From assembly GCA_026003235.1 (NCBI GenBank), contig BPGW01000002.1, positions 123,501-187,500 of the forward strand: DNA of 64,000 bases. Reading direction: 5' to 3'. Source of the stretch: Bacteroidia bacterium (lineage in GTDB: Bacteria > Bacteroidota > Bacteroidia > SpSt-205). Under the pieces are notes generated by a model, which saw only the letters and a list, made by a program, of their open reading frames with translations, was not told where the DNA came from and searched no databases. Below, piece by piece: positions 33,326-42,947 of the stretch; the first letter of the stretch is position 1, and every line of letters begins with the position of its first letter. Position numbers and translations under genes: made by a program.

Positions 33326-33682
33326 ATGCTCAAGGGCCTGCGCGATTTCCTCTTTAAGGGTAATGTGGTGGACCTGGCGGTGGCCGTCGTGATAGGAGCG
33401 GCTTTCGGGGGCGTCATAGCGAGCCTGGTGGGCGATGTGCTCATGCCGCTCATAGGATGGCTCTTAGGGAAACCCGATTTCTCAGCCATTTACCTGGGTC
33501 CCATAGCGATAGGCAAGTTTCTCAATGCGGTGGTGAACTTCCTCTTGGTGGGCAGTGCGGTGTACTTTCTTGTAGTGCTGCCCATGCAGGCGCGGCGCAA
33601 GCGGCCGGCCGAGGCGGCTCCGCCCACCGAGGAAGTGACGCTTCTGAGAGAGATCCTGGCGGAGCTGCGCCGCCGCCCCTGA
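33326..33682 (+). CDS. mscL: Large-conductance mechanosensitive channel
   Basis: 118 residues from ATG 33326; an upstream TTG would lie inside the promoter box. The N-terminal helix LKGLRDFLFKGNVVDLAVAV and TM1 (VVIGAAFGGVIASLVGDVLMP) are the MscL signature. A periplasmic loop (KPDFSAIYLGP) and TM2 (FLNAVVNFLLVGSAVYFLVV) follow, then a charged C-terminal helix. The pentameric inner-membrane channel opens on hypo-osmotic shock to release solutes. It appears monocistronic, between two paralogous surface-protein genes. Confidence 0.96.
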   Translation: MLKGLRDFLFKGNVVDLAVAVVIGAAFGGVIASLVGDVLMPLIGWLLGKPDFSAIYLGPIAIGKFLNAVVNFLLVGSAVYFLVVLPMQARRKRPAEAAPPTEEVTLLREILAELRRRP

Positions 33683-33741
33683 CCCCATCCCAACCTTCGG
33701 TTGCTTTTTCCTTTTCCCCCTTACGTTTCTCCAGAAACTCG

Positions 33742-33749
33742 TACCTTTG
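33742..33749 (+). promoter_or_regulatory. -7 promoter box TACCTTTG
   Basis: Perfect box with its last G 9 bases before ATG 33758. Confidence 0.6.
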
Positions 33750-33757
33750 ACCCAAGT

Positions 33758-36700
33758 ATGCGGTACCTATTAGTACTCTGCGGTTTGCTCGCCCTCTCGT
33801 GGGCGCAGCTGAGCGGCAACTACTACATCAATGGGTGTAGTCCATGTGCTACAAATGAGTTTCCTACAATCCAGGATGCATTCTCGGCATTGAGTAGCCA
33901 GGGAGCCAGTGGGATCGTCAATCTCTACGTGGTCTCAGGCTACAATCCGGCTAACGAGCCGCCCGCTCCAGCACCCATCTCCTTAACTACCTACACTTGT
34001 ACCTCCTGTCGGGTAAACCTCATCTTTGACACGCCCGTCCAGCTCCAGCGTACCGTAGCCCCTACGGCAGGCAGTCGGTTTATCTTCCGTTTCACGGGCA
34101 CGCTGCAAAATTTCGCCATTCGGGGGAGGGGTAACCTCACGCTCCAAATCACCGGCACGGCGGGCACGCCCTCTGGCACGGCTACGGGGGTGATAGGCTT
34201 AGTAAGCACTACGACCACCCCGCTGCAAGTCAATGGCTTTACCATAGACAGTGTCACCGTCATTGGCCATAACCGGGATAGCGTTTTTGCCGGCATCTAT
34301 GTAGGGCAGGATGGTTCCCTGACTACGGCTACTCTAAGTAGCTCAAGCAGCGTCAATAACCTGACCATCTCTAATGCGGCTATCCGGGGGGTCTCCCGGC
34401 CTATTTTTGTGGCGGGGATTCGGACCCAGGTGCAGAATATCACAGTGTCCGGCTGCACCATCGGTGCAGAAGTGGATAATGCGGATGTCCCCAATGCCAC
34501 CACGGATGATCCCACGTGGGCAAGCTCCTGGGGCGCTACAAATAACATAGGCGCCATCCATATCCGTGGTGCACGAATTGTGACTCTCACGCAAAATACC
34601 ATCAAGAACGGCATCAGTGGCAGAAGCACTATCTACCAGCTGGCAGGCATCCGGCTTGACTCGGTGGAGGACTTCACGATAAGCCGAAACTGGAATCTAC
34701 CGCATCCGCTATGTAGGTCAGTCGGGGTGGGGCTCATACGGGATAGCTGTCAACCTGCCCAGCAGTTACATAAATCCCAACATCGCTAACGTGATAGCGA
34801 ACAACATGATAGCAGGCGTGTATGGAGATGCATGGGGCTCCACTACTGGTAGCGGTTTTGTCTCCGGAATATGGGCGACGGCTTCGGCAGCTGTGACGGA
34901 TGCCAAACTGTCTATCATTCATAACTCCATCAACCTGTATGGCAACAATGGTAGTAGTTATGCGGGTGGATACAGCGCCGGCCTTACTTTCGCACCGAAT
35001 GTACAGGGGGGCGTCACGATACATGGCAACCTCATCCAAAATACGCTCAAGGCGAGCTCTGCTACAGACAAGAAAGCCAGTGGTGTCGTGATACTCACGA
35101 GCAGCATTTCTCCAGCGGGCTTTTTCATCAACTACAATAGCTATCGGGTGGCTTCTGGGGTAGCCCAAGGCCAAGGCGACTTTATTGGCGCATAGGCTCA
35201 ACGGACTATGCTACACTTGCCGCATGGCAGGGAGCGCCTACCGGTCCTGATGCCAACGGACAGACCCACCTGCCTGGGCCGGTGCCGTTCGTGGCGGATA
35301 CCAACCTGCACATTGATAGCCTGGCCTCTAGCTCTGCTATCAATGCAGGCTCTACGGCTTACAACGGAGCGGTGGATTTTGATGGGAGATCCGTCCCATC
35401 GGGGATAATGCTCGCGGCGACCTGGGCACAGCGCCCGATATAGGGGCGGACGAGGTGAATGGTAAGCCCTTAACTTGCCCCACGACGATCGCCGCACCGA
35501 GTGTGATCACCTCCACCCCGCCTAACGCTGGCTCGGCTTACCTGTGGGGGACGACTATCCAGCTTGATACCACCGGCACGAACTCGCCTCCTGCCAGTGG
35601 GGTGCTGCAGGTGATCTACTCGCTGGACGGCGGAGCGACCTGGACAGCCGGTCCCTCTGTAAGCTCTTTCCCGGCCAGCTTTACTCTCCCACCTCTTACG
35701 CCACCGAATTATACGGGTACGATCGCCATCGCCATTCGGGCTTCGCAGGCGCCTTTATGTCCTTCTCAGCCTGATGACACATCGGACGTGTACTTGACCC
35801 TGAACCTGACCGACCGGCCGGGTAACCGCCCTGCCAACGCCATCCCGCTCACCCTCACCGACAACGGCAATGGCACCTGGAGCGTGGTGGTGTCAGATAG
35901 CACCAATGGGCCAGGCACTTCTAACGAGGCGAGCCCCGCTAATGGGTACAGTCGGGGCAATCCAGCCCAGGACCTCTTCTTTATGATCACCCTGCCGGAA
36001 TGCTTTGATTCCCTTAAGGTGACGACTTGCCATCCAGCTTCCAACTATGATACCCGCATCCACCTCATCAATGCTACGGCTCAGGATACCATTGTAAATG
36101 ACGATCATGGTTCGGGGCAATGTAGCGGTGTGCCTTACAGTTCTCCTAACTATCTTTCTACTATCATAGCCCGTGGCATTGCCGGTTCGGCTCCTATGGG
36201 TCCTTCAGGTGTGTTCTCCCTGAGTCGAGATAGTTTAGTCCTTCGCCAAGGGGATGTGCTATATGTAGTGGTGGAGGGCTTTGGTACAAGTGAAGGCGTT
36301 TTTGGTTTGGAGATCACGGGCTATCGGGGGGGTCGGCCGACGCCGTCTATCTCTGGAGTACCTACTGGGCCTGTGTGCGAATCTGTCGGCTCTCTTACCC
36401 TGGATGCGACCACGGTGGGGGCCAGCACCTATGAGTGGATCATCAATGGTAATCTCGTGTCGGGAGCTAATAACGCTACGTACACCCTTAGCCTCTCACC
36501 TGGAACCCATACGGTCATTGCGCGGGCTGTATATCCCAATCCCAATGGAGCTCCATGCCTCAACGATACCGTAGCCAGCGCTCCGGTAACGATCACGGTT
36601 GATCCCCTGCCGGCGGCAAGCATTCAGGTGGGGTCCACGGTCTACAACAATGGGGATACGTACACGGTATCTGGCACAGGTTCTGTTTCAGTCACCTTCG

Positions 36701-37155
36701 CAGCAAGCAGCAGCGTAAGCGGGAATAGTTATGCGTGGGCCGTATACAACCCTGGTAATACCACGACCACGCCAGATGCCACAGGCAGCGGTTCCTCTTT
36801 CACTCACACCTTCCCTACTACGGGTGTGTATACGGTGGTGCTTACCAGCACAAATGGCGCCTGCACCGAAAACGATACCCTATATGTGGATGTGACAGTG
36901 ACTTCGGGCCTTTTGTCGGGGGCAGGGACCTTCAGCGTGATGCCGAACCCTTCAAGTGGGGTCTTCACGGTGGTGGCGCCGGCGGCTGGTAGCTACGAGC
37001 TGTGGGTGCTGGATGTGGCGGGCCGAGAAGTGTATGCGGGCCGGATGGAAGGGCAGCGGCAAGAGCTGAGGCTTGGTTTGCCGGCAGGCACCTACCAGCT
37101 CCTCGTTCGTGGGGAGGGGCGCAGTGGGGTGGTGCGGCTGCTGATTACGGAGTGA
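33758..37155 (+). pseudogene. Large secreted beta-helix T9SS protein, broken by three apparent frameshifts
   Basis: Signal peptide MRYLLVLCGLLALSWAQ begins a protein parallel to the gene at 30014: beta-helix repeats, a DRPGNRPANA domain (LFFMITLPECFDSLKVTTC, DTRIHLINA), a PKD-like domain and a T9SS tail (YELWVLDVAGREVYAGRM). The coding sequence changes frame three times: near 34694 (an extra A in GGAATC), near 35187-35192 (one base missing) and at 35391-35392 (one C missing). Joining the frames gives about 1130 continuous residues that follow the intact paralogue. Either the gene is dead or the assembly has single-base errors here. It would be cell-surface if functional. Confidence 0.8.
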
Positions 37156-37181
37156 GGGGTTAGGTAGGGTAGGTGAGGGGG

Positions 37182-37206
37182 CGGGCGGCGCCGCAGGCGC
37201 CGCCCG
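37182..37206 (+). terminator. Strong GC hairpin without a T tract
   Basis: An 11-bp perfect stem CGGGCGGCGCC/GGCGCCGCCCG with a 3-base loop lies 26 bases after the stop of the surface-protein gene and about 80 bases from the convergent aroE stop. No run of T follows on either strand. A bidirectional transcript-end or mRNA-protecting structure is plausible; a canonical terminator is not shown. Confidence 0.45.
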
Positions 37207-37286
37207 ACCCTCGTTTAAAAACCGCAGCCCAAAAAGCTTTGCCCGCAGCCTAAACAGGCACGAGGTCCAAGAGCGCAAAGTCGTAC

Positions 37287-38071
37287 CTACTTAGCCTGAG
37301 CCGGCTTGCCCGCGCAAGGGTAGATTTCTTTCCAGAGCTGGTCCCAGATCGCTCGGCTATGCTCCGCTTGGCGACGCAGAAACTCATACCCGCTTTCTAT
37401 AGATGCGCCTCGTGCGCGTGCTTCCTTGAGAAAGAGGGTAGGGTTGGGGTTGTAAATCAGGTCTACCACGGTCCAGGAAGGCTGGATGAGCGAGAAGGGA
37501 AACGGCGGTTTTTCCAGGGGGCGAGGGAAAGCCCCAAGGGGTGTGGCTTGCACAAGCAGGAGGCGCGCAGGCCAGCGCCGCCCTTCCAGCGAGTCGTAGG
37601 ATAAGGTGGGATAAGGTAGGGACCTGTTGGGATTGCGGCTCACCAGCCAGAAGGGTATTTCGGGAAAGAGGTCCTTCCAAGCCTGGGCCACGGCGCGAGC
37701 GGCCCCTCCCGTGCCCAAAATCAGCAGAGGCTTCCCAGTTCCCGTAGGCCGCTTCCCACTCGCCAAGGAGAGTAGCGAGCCGCCCGGTAATCGGTATTGT
37801 AGCCTCGCCAGCGCCCGTCGGGGTAAACAGCTACGGTATTCACCGCACCGAGGGCTTCTACCACCGGCTCTTTCTCGTCCAAGAGGGGAACAATCGCCTC
37901 TTTATAGGGGGTCGTCACATTGAAGCCGATCCAGCCTTTCGCTGCAAGCTCTTCCTTGAGGTGATCAAGCCGGGTGGGGCTGTACACTTCATAAGGCAAG
38001 CCGTAGGTGCGGCGGAAAATCAGCGGCGAAAACGAGAGCACGTTCTGGCCGGCCAGCAGGCCCAGTCTCAT
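37287..38071 (-). pseudogene. aroE: Shikimate dehydrogenase, interrupted by an apparent frameshift
   Basis: AroE reduces 3-dehydroshikimate to shikimate with NADPH. The N-terminal frame from ATG 38071 has FSPLIFRRTYGLPYEVY, WIGFNVTTPYKEAIVPLL with the catalytic Lys, GAVNTVAVYPDGRWRGYNTD. After NTDYR similarity continues only in another frame: GSLLSLASGKRPTGTGKPLL, the nucleotide loop LGTGGAARAV, VQATPLGAF, VDLIYNPNPTLFL and the C-terminal helix, to 37287. The break is in GCCGCCCGG (37779-37787, plus strand); a one-base deletion or two-base insertion explains it. The start overlaps the murB stop by 4 bases, so it ends the sigma-factor operon. Confidence 0.85.
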
Positions 38072-39084
38072 GGCTCTAAGGTAGGGACTGGCGCCAAAAC
38101 TCGTACTTCCGGCTCCAGGTGAATGCCCCAGCGCTCAGCTACGGTCTTTTGCACGTGCTGGGCCAAGGCCCACAGGTCTTGGGGGGTGGCGTTTCCGAGG
38201 TTGACCAGGACCAGGGGCTGGCGAGGATGGACTTGGGCTCCTCCGAGGCGGTAGCCTTTGAGGCCGGCCTTGTCAATGAGCCACGCCGCCGGCACTTTGT
38301 AGCGTCCGTCAGGCAGGGGGTGAAAGGGGATATCCGGGGCTTTTTTCTGAAGGTCCGCCAGCTCAGGCTCCTTCAGAATAGGGTTCTTGAAGAAGCTACC
38401 GGCGCTGCCTTCTGCAGGGAGCTTTTCGGCTCGGATAGCTCGGATGGTCTCGTACAGGTAAAGGGGATCGTACAAAAGCCGGGGATGCTTTCGGCGCACC
38501 ACATCAGGATAGGTGAGGACCGGCTCATAGCGCCTTTTCAGACGCAGCACCACGCGCGTGATGACAAATTGGTCTTGCCAGGCCGGCATTTGGAATACAC
38601 TGCTTCGGTACCCCAGGCTGCAGGCTTCGGCTGGCAGTCGCTGCCATGCTTGGAGGCGCTTATTCCAGCCATAGATGCTCTCCACCCAAGGCGCTACCTC
38701 TACGCCGTAAGCCCCGATATTTTGCACCACCGCAGCACCGACCGAACCGGGTATAGCAGCGAGGTTTTCCAGGCCGTACCAGCCTTGCGTAATGCAAAAG
38801 CGCACCCACCCATCCCAATTTTCCCCAGCAGCCACTTCCACCCGCACAAGGTCGGAGGTGGCTTCTAACACCGCATACCCTCGCAGGTAGCGGGTAGACA
38901 AAACAGGGGGTAGATCCCCCAAAGGGAGAATGTTGCTTCCTTCGCCGAGGATATAAGCGGCTTTTTGCGCCGCCTCAGGCACTTCGTCTTCCCGAGCGGG
39001 CAGGATAAGCGCTTGCGTCCTTACCGCCAGCCCGAAGGTGTGGTACTTATCCAGCGGAATCCCCCCAGATGCGGCGGCGAACAC
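38068..39084 (-). CDS. murB: UDP-N-acetylenolpyruvoylglucosamine reductase
   Basis: 338 residues from GTG 39084. MurB is the cytoplasmic FAD enzyme that makes UDP-N-acetylmuramic acid. Seen: FAD-domain features (YILGEGSNILPLGDL, LENLAAIPGSVGAAVVQNIG, GAYGVE), SLGYRSSVF, the active-site GSAGSFFKNP with proton-donor Ser, and AWLIDKAGLKGYRLGGAQVH. It has the length and loop expected of the type I enzyme. It overlaps the anti-sigma gene by 38 bases and aroE by 4, so a cell-wall gene and a shikimate gene ride on a sigma-factor operon. Confidence 0.95.
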   Translation of the reverse strand: MFAAASGGIPLDKYHTFGLAVRTQALILPAREDEVPEAAQKAAYILGEGSNILPLGDLPPVLSTRYLRGYAVLEATSDLVRVEVAAGENWDGWVRFCITQGWYGLENLAAIPGSVGAAVVQNIGAYGVEVAPWVESIYGWNKRLQAWQRLPAEACSLGYRSSVFQMPAWQDQFVITRVVLRLKRRYEPVLTYPDVVRRKHPRLLYDPLYLYETIRAIRAEKLPAEGSAGSFFKNPILKEPELADLQKKAPDIPFHPLPDGRYKVPAAWLIDKAGLKGYRLGGAQVHPRQPLVLVNLGNATPQDLWALAQHVQKTVAERWGIHLEPEVRVLAPVPTLEP

Positions 39085-39343
39085 GCTCCACTATCTCTTG
39101 GGCTTCGTGGTTTACTCGTTGCCAGCCCTGGGCAAGCAAGGCTCGTAGTCGCTTCTCAAATTGGTACTGCTCAGCGCAGTACTCGCATTGGGAGATAAGC
39201 TGTTCTATCTCCTCGCGGTCTTTGCCTTTGAGCTGGCCATCCAAAAAAAGCTCCAGCTTCTGGATGATCTGCTCACACTCCTCAGATGAATAGGGCGAGT
39301 CTGGCCGAAAGAGCCCTATTTTTTTAGTCCCCTTGGACCTCAT
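39047..39343 (-). CDS. Putative zinc-finger-like anti-sigma factor
   Basis: 98 residues from ATG 39343 (MRSKGTKKIGLFRP), which overlaps the 3' end of the sigma gene by 20 bases, the usual coupling of sigma and anti-sigma. The central part has EECEQIIQKLELFLDGQL and an LISQCEYCAEQYQFEKRL segment: an upstream Cys and a CxxC as in ZAS anti-sigma domains, but without the usual HxxxCxxC His, so metal binding may be altered or lost. No membrane segment is present; it would act in the cytoplasm. Function is inferred mainly from position and the CxxC pattern. Confidence 0.7.
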   Translation of the reverse strand: MRSKGTKKIGLFRPDSPYSSEECEQIIQKLELFLDGQLKGKDREEIEQLISQCEYCAEQYQFEKRLRALLAQGWQRVNHEAQEIVERVRRRIWGDSAG

Positions 39344-39935
39344 AACCCTGTTTAGCCGCATAGTCTGCCAGCAGCTCGCGTAAAATTTTGCGGGCTCGGT
39401 GCAAGCGCGAGCGAATGGTGCCAATGGGAATGCCCAGCACTTGGCTGATTTCTTTATAGGTTAGGCCTTCCACATCAGCTAAGATGACGATCATGCGGAA
39501 GTCTTCGGGCAGTTGCATCAGCGCTTGGGTGACTTCGTCCCCGAAAAGCCCTTCTACCGGGTCTTGGTAATGGTGATAGGCATACACGTCCTCGGCGTCG
39601 TACAGGCTCTGTTCGTTGTGGGCTTCGAGCGAGTAGGGCTGCTTGACGGCTTTGCGGTAGTGGTTGATGAAGGTGTTGCGTAGAATGCGGAAAACCCAAG
39701 CTTTGGCGTTGGTAGAAGGCTTATACTGGTACAGAAAACGATAGGCTCGGAAGAGGGTCTCCTGAGTCAGGTCCTGGGCGGTGGCCCGATCCCCGACCAG
39801 ACGCAGCGCAAAATGGTACACCGAAGAGGCATGCGGCGCAATCTCCCGCTGGAAAAGCGCATCGTACTCCACCTTCTCCTCGGGCGTCATTTCCGGCATC
39901 TTTTTGGGCTTGCGCCCGCGGGTGCGGATTTCCAT
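39324..39935 (-). CDS. ECF-type RNA polymerase sigma factor
   Basis: 203 residues. Sigma region 2 lies near 45-105 (ALRLVGDRATAQDLTQETLF, AYRFLYQYKPSTNAKAWVF, RILRNTFINHYRK) and region 4 near 140-195 (LPEDFRMIVILADVEGLTYK, EISQVLGIPIGTIRSRLHRA). It directs RNA polymerase to a stress or envelope regulon not identifiable here. The N-terminal 25 residues are basic and Pro/Lys-rich, slightly longer than usual. Its promoter is a plain TAACTTTG box 6 bases before the ATG. It is followed by the anti-sigma, murB and frameshifted aroE genes. Confidence 0.93.
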   Translation of the reverse strand: MEIRTRGRKPKKMPEMTPEEKVEYDALFQREIAPHASSVYHFALRLVGDRATAQDLTQETLFRAYRFLYQYKPSTNAKAWVFRILRNTFINHYRKAVKQPYSLEAHNEQSLYDAEDVYAYHHYQDPVEGLFGDEVTQALMQLPEDFRMIVILADVEGLTYKEISQVLGIPIGTIRSRLHRARKILRELLADYAAKQGYEVQGD

Positions 39936-39940
39936 GGTAA

Positions 39941-39948
39941 CAAAGTTA
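39941..39948 (-). promoter_or_regulatory. -7 promoter box TAACTTTG
   Basis: Perfect box on the minus strand with its last G 6 bases before the sigma-factor ATG at 39935. Confidence 0.65.
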
Positions 39949-39985
39949 ACGACTTTCGGCGCAAGTTAGTTCCCTCGCTTCGGCC

Positions 39986-40014
39986 TTGCTTTTCTGGGAG
40001 AAGCCCTATATTTG
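39986..40014 (+). promoter_or_regulatory. Promoter with -33 TTG and -7 TATATTTG
   Basis: TTG (39986-39988), 18 bases, then TATATTTG (40007-40014): a textbook Bacteroidetes promoter. The last G is 5 bases before ATG 40019, so the transcript should be leaderless. Confidence 0.8.
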
Positions 40015-40018
40015 TCCT

Positions 40019-42907
40019 ATGCGCGCCTATTTCTGGCTGGGACTGATGGGGGCTCTCTTGTGGGCCCAACAACCCAATGGCGTACTGGATACGCTCACCG
40101 ACCTTGTACAGCACGCGGAGTACCTTGTACCCATGAGGGATGGGGTTCCGCTGGCCACGAGCGTCAATCTCCCCATTTTTTCGGATACGGCGGCCTTGGA
40201 TATTGACTTAGGCTCCTTTGGTATTCCGGGTCTGAGTGGTCGGCGCCGGATTCGCTTTGGTTACCCGGGCACGCAATACTTTGTCTACCCCGAGCAGTCG
40301 GATCCGCTGGCGCTGCCGGTGATGTTCACGCGCACCCCCTATAACAAAGGTGGTACAGAACTGAGCAAAGGCTACGCCCTTTTAGGGTATGCGGGGATTG
40401 AACAGGACATGCGGGGGCGGTATCGCTCTTGGGGGGTGTATCTGCCTATGTACAGCGATAGCTGGGACAAAACCGCCTATGTACAGCACCTGGGCCCAGG
40501 GGTAGGCCATCCCCTTGATATTACGCCGAATAAAGAAGCCAACACCCACGAAGACGGGTGGGATACGTATCGGTGGATACTGGACAGCCTTCGCTACGAC
40601 AGCAACAAGGATGGGCAAATCACCGCTGCGGACTCGCTGCGCTGCAACGGCAAAGTAGGGATGTTTGGAGGCTCGGCGCTGGGCAACTCCCAGTATCAGC
40701 TGGCGGCGGCTCATCGCATAGACCCCAACGGTAGAGGGCTCAAATGCCTCCTGCCGATTGTGGCCTCAGGGGAGTTCTACCATAGTACAGGTCATCACAA
40801 TGGCGTCTTCCGGGAGCGGATTATTGACGGATGGCTCCGGGGGCAAGTGGAGTTTTACGGGAACTGGGTGAATGGCCCAGCTGACCCCTACGATGCCCTT
40901 CAAACGGTCGCAGACTACGGACCTACCATACAGAACTCTCAGCAAGCCGCGGAAGCATGCATAGATTTCTGGACGACCTTGTACAGGGCGCATTACCCCA
41001 ACTCGCCCGCCCGATCTATCATGGACATCAGCCATGCTACCTTAGACGCCAACGGCAACCCTCAGTGGCGGGGGCCTCGCAGCCGCTATGAAAACATCCA
41101 GGTGCCGGTATACAACCTCACTGGATGGTGGGATATTTTTATTGATGGGCAGATTCAGACCTGGCAATACTTGATGAAGCACTTGCCTCCTTCCCTCAAA
41201 AAGTACCAAAAACTCGTCATAGGTCCATGGGCTCACCAAACCATCGGCACCCGATCCACGGGGGACATGCGGGTACTGCCAGACGGTCGCGATCACCGCT
41301 ACCCGCTCAACGTGACGGAACAGTTCAATGTGCCCGATGTGTCCACCCTCAATGTGCAGACCGCTACTCGGTTGGTTTCTTCGGAAGTGATTGGATGGTT
41401 TCGGTACTTCTTAGGCGCGCCTACGTTTCAACTGCCGCCGGATACAGCGTGGCAGTACCTGGGCAACTCTCTTTTCGGAGACATCTATCTGCGGGTGCCG
41501 GCCGATACCTTCCGTGCAGGCTTTTATGAGTTTTTCAACTTCCTCAACGGCACGGGCCCGCTGAATAACTTCCCCATAGAGGTCAAGATTGGGCAAAATG
41601 GGACGCCCACTCGGCAAAATGTGACCATTCCCGCTACGGGCCAGTCGTTTTTTGGAGACACGACTCGTACACCCGTCACTCCGCCGCAATATGAGTTTGA
41701 TGCGACCAAGCCTGATGGTCGCAAGAATGTGCGCTTTTACGTAGTGGGGCCGGTGGCCGATAGCTTAAGTAATCCCTCGGTGGGCAACTACTGGGTCAGT
41801 GCGGATACTTTTCCCTTGCCGGGACTGACTCGGCTACGGCTGTATCTGCACGGGGATGGACGCCTTTCTGAAGAGCCGCCTACCGCATCTGAACCCCCTC
41901 GCAGTTTCGTAGCGGACCCGGTGGACCCTGTGCCCACCCATGGAGGGCCCAATATGATTGTCTACACGCCAGACCGGGCGCGGCTTAGCCAAGGTCAGAT
42001 GGATTTTACCGATCCCGCCTACCGCAACCTCGTCCTGGACCGGCCGGCTCGCTATACCGTGAACGGAAAAAACTATTCCGACCTCATCAGTTATGTCTCA
42101 GATTATGTGCCTGAGTCGCTGTGTATAGCGGGCTTTTCCACAGCCCAGCTTTACTTGGCGCTGAAGCCTTTGTGGGGGGCTTTCCAGGACTCAGCCAACG
42201 GCGATGTGGTGGTTCGGGTGCTGGATGTATACCCCGATGGTCGGGAGTATTATGTTTTTGAGGGGGCCTGCAACGCCCGCGCACGCGAATACGCCGAAAG
42301 CTGGGCCGATGGCCAGGAAGACACTTCCCGCCCCTGGTACAACCTGGTCTCGGATAGCGTGTACAAATGGCGCTTCCAGATGCTCCCCATCGCCTACTGC
42401 TGGGGTAAAGGTCATCGGATCAAGGTGCTGGTCAGCGCCACCAACTACCCTCGCTACCAGCCGTGTCCTAATGTACCCTTGGAACCCGGCACCTTCTATC
42501 GTCGGCGCCCCTTTGATAATACGCCGTATGTCTTCCGTGGCGTGACGATGTACCCTCGGCAGAACCTCCAGACGGTGTATTCGGCTCCGGATAAGCTGTC
42601 TTACATTGAATTGCCGGTGTTAGGCGGGCGGTTTGTATCCAGTTTGGCGCAGGCTGAAGCCGCAGAGGGGCTCACCTTCCAGCTGTATCCTAATCCCGCC
42701 CAATCGGCCGCCACGGTGGCCGTCTCTGCCCCAGGCGCTTACACCGTAGAAGTCTATACCCTGACCGGACAGCGGCTCTTCTCAGCGGATTTTGCGCAGC
42801 GGATCACCCTGCCTATCAGCCAGTGGAACGCCGGCCTATACCTGGTCCAGGTTCGCTCGGCCGAGGGACGGCTACTTGGCACCCAAAAGCTCGTTCTGGC
42901 ACCGTAA
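40019..42907 (+). CDS. Secreted CocE/NonD-family hydrolase (X-Pro dipeptidyl-peptidase S15-like) with T9SS sorting domain
   Basis: 962 residues from ATG 40019 with signal peptide MRAYFWLGLMGALLWAQ. Seen: the start of an S15/CocE alpha-beta hydrolase (VPMRDGVPLATSVNLP), FTRTPYNKGG, QDMRGRYRSWG, DGWDTYRWI, the nucleophile region KVGMFGGSALGN (Ser in GGS), GWWDIFIDGQIQTWQYL and the catalytic His in GPWAHQTIG, then a C-terminal jelly-roll. A short EF-hand-like loop (DSNKDGQITAADS) interrupts the catalytic domain before the nucleophile. The last ~80 residues are a T9SS domain (YTVEVYTLTGQRLFSADF). Likely an extracellular peptidase or esterase; substrate unknown. Confidence 0.85.
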   Translation: MRAYFWLGLMGALLWAQQPNGVLDTLTDLVQHAEYLVPMRDGVPLATSVNLPIFSDTAALDIDLGSFGIPGLSGRRRIRFGYPGTQYFVYPEQSDPLALPVMFTRTPYNKGGTELSKGYALLGYAGIEQDMRGRYRSWGVYLPMYSDSWDKTAYVQHLGPGVGHPLDITPNKEANTHEDGWDTYRWILDSLRYDSNKDGQITAADSLRCNGKVGMFGGSALGNSQYQLAAAHRIDPNGRGLKCLLPIVASGEFYHSTGHHNGVFRERIIDGWLRGQVEFYGNWVNGPADPYDALQTVADYGPTIQNSQQAAEACIDFWTTLYRAHYPNSPARSIMDISHATLDANGNPQWRGPRSRYENIQVPVYNLTGWWDIFIDGQIQTWQYLMKHLPPSLKKYQKLVIGPWAHQTIGTRSTGDMRVLPDGRDHRYPLNVTEQFNVPDVSTLNVQTATRLVSSEVIGWFRYFLGAPTFQLPPDTAWQYLGNSLFGDIYLRVPADTFRAGFYEFFNFLNGTGPLNNFPIEVKIGQNGTPTRQNVTIPATGQSFFGDTTRTPVTPPQYEFDATKPDGRKNVRFYVVGPVADSLSNPSVGNYWVSADTFPLPGLTRLRLYLHGDGRLSEEPPTASEPPRSFVADPVDPVPTHGGPNMIVYTPDRARLSQGQMDFTDPAYRNLVLDRPARYTVNGKNYSDLISYVSDYVPESLCIAGFSTAQLYLALKPLWGAFQDSANGDVVVRVLDVYPDGREYYVFEGACNARAREYAESWADGQEDTSRPWYNLVSDSVYKWRFQMLPIAYCWGKGHRIKVLVSATNYPRYQPCPNVPLEPGTFYRRRPFDNTPYVFRGVTMYPRQNLQTVYSAPDKLSYIELPVLGGRFVSSLAQAEAAEGLTFQLYPNPAQSAATVAVSAPGAYTVEVYTLTGQRLFSADFAQRITLPISQWNAGLYLVQVRSAEGRLLGTQKLVLAP

Positions 42908-42935
42908 GGAAAGCCCAAAAGTCTGCTTTTTTTCG

Positions 42936-42943
42936 TAGCTTGG
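42936..42943 (+). promoter_or_regulatory. Degenerate -7 box TAGCTTGG
   Basis: One mismatch to TAnnTTTG, ending exactly 5 bases before GTG 42948; the position supports it more than the sequence does. Confidence 0.4.
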
Positions 42944-42947
42944 TCCT

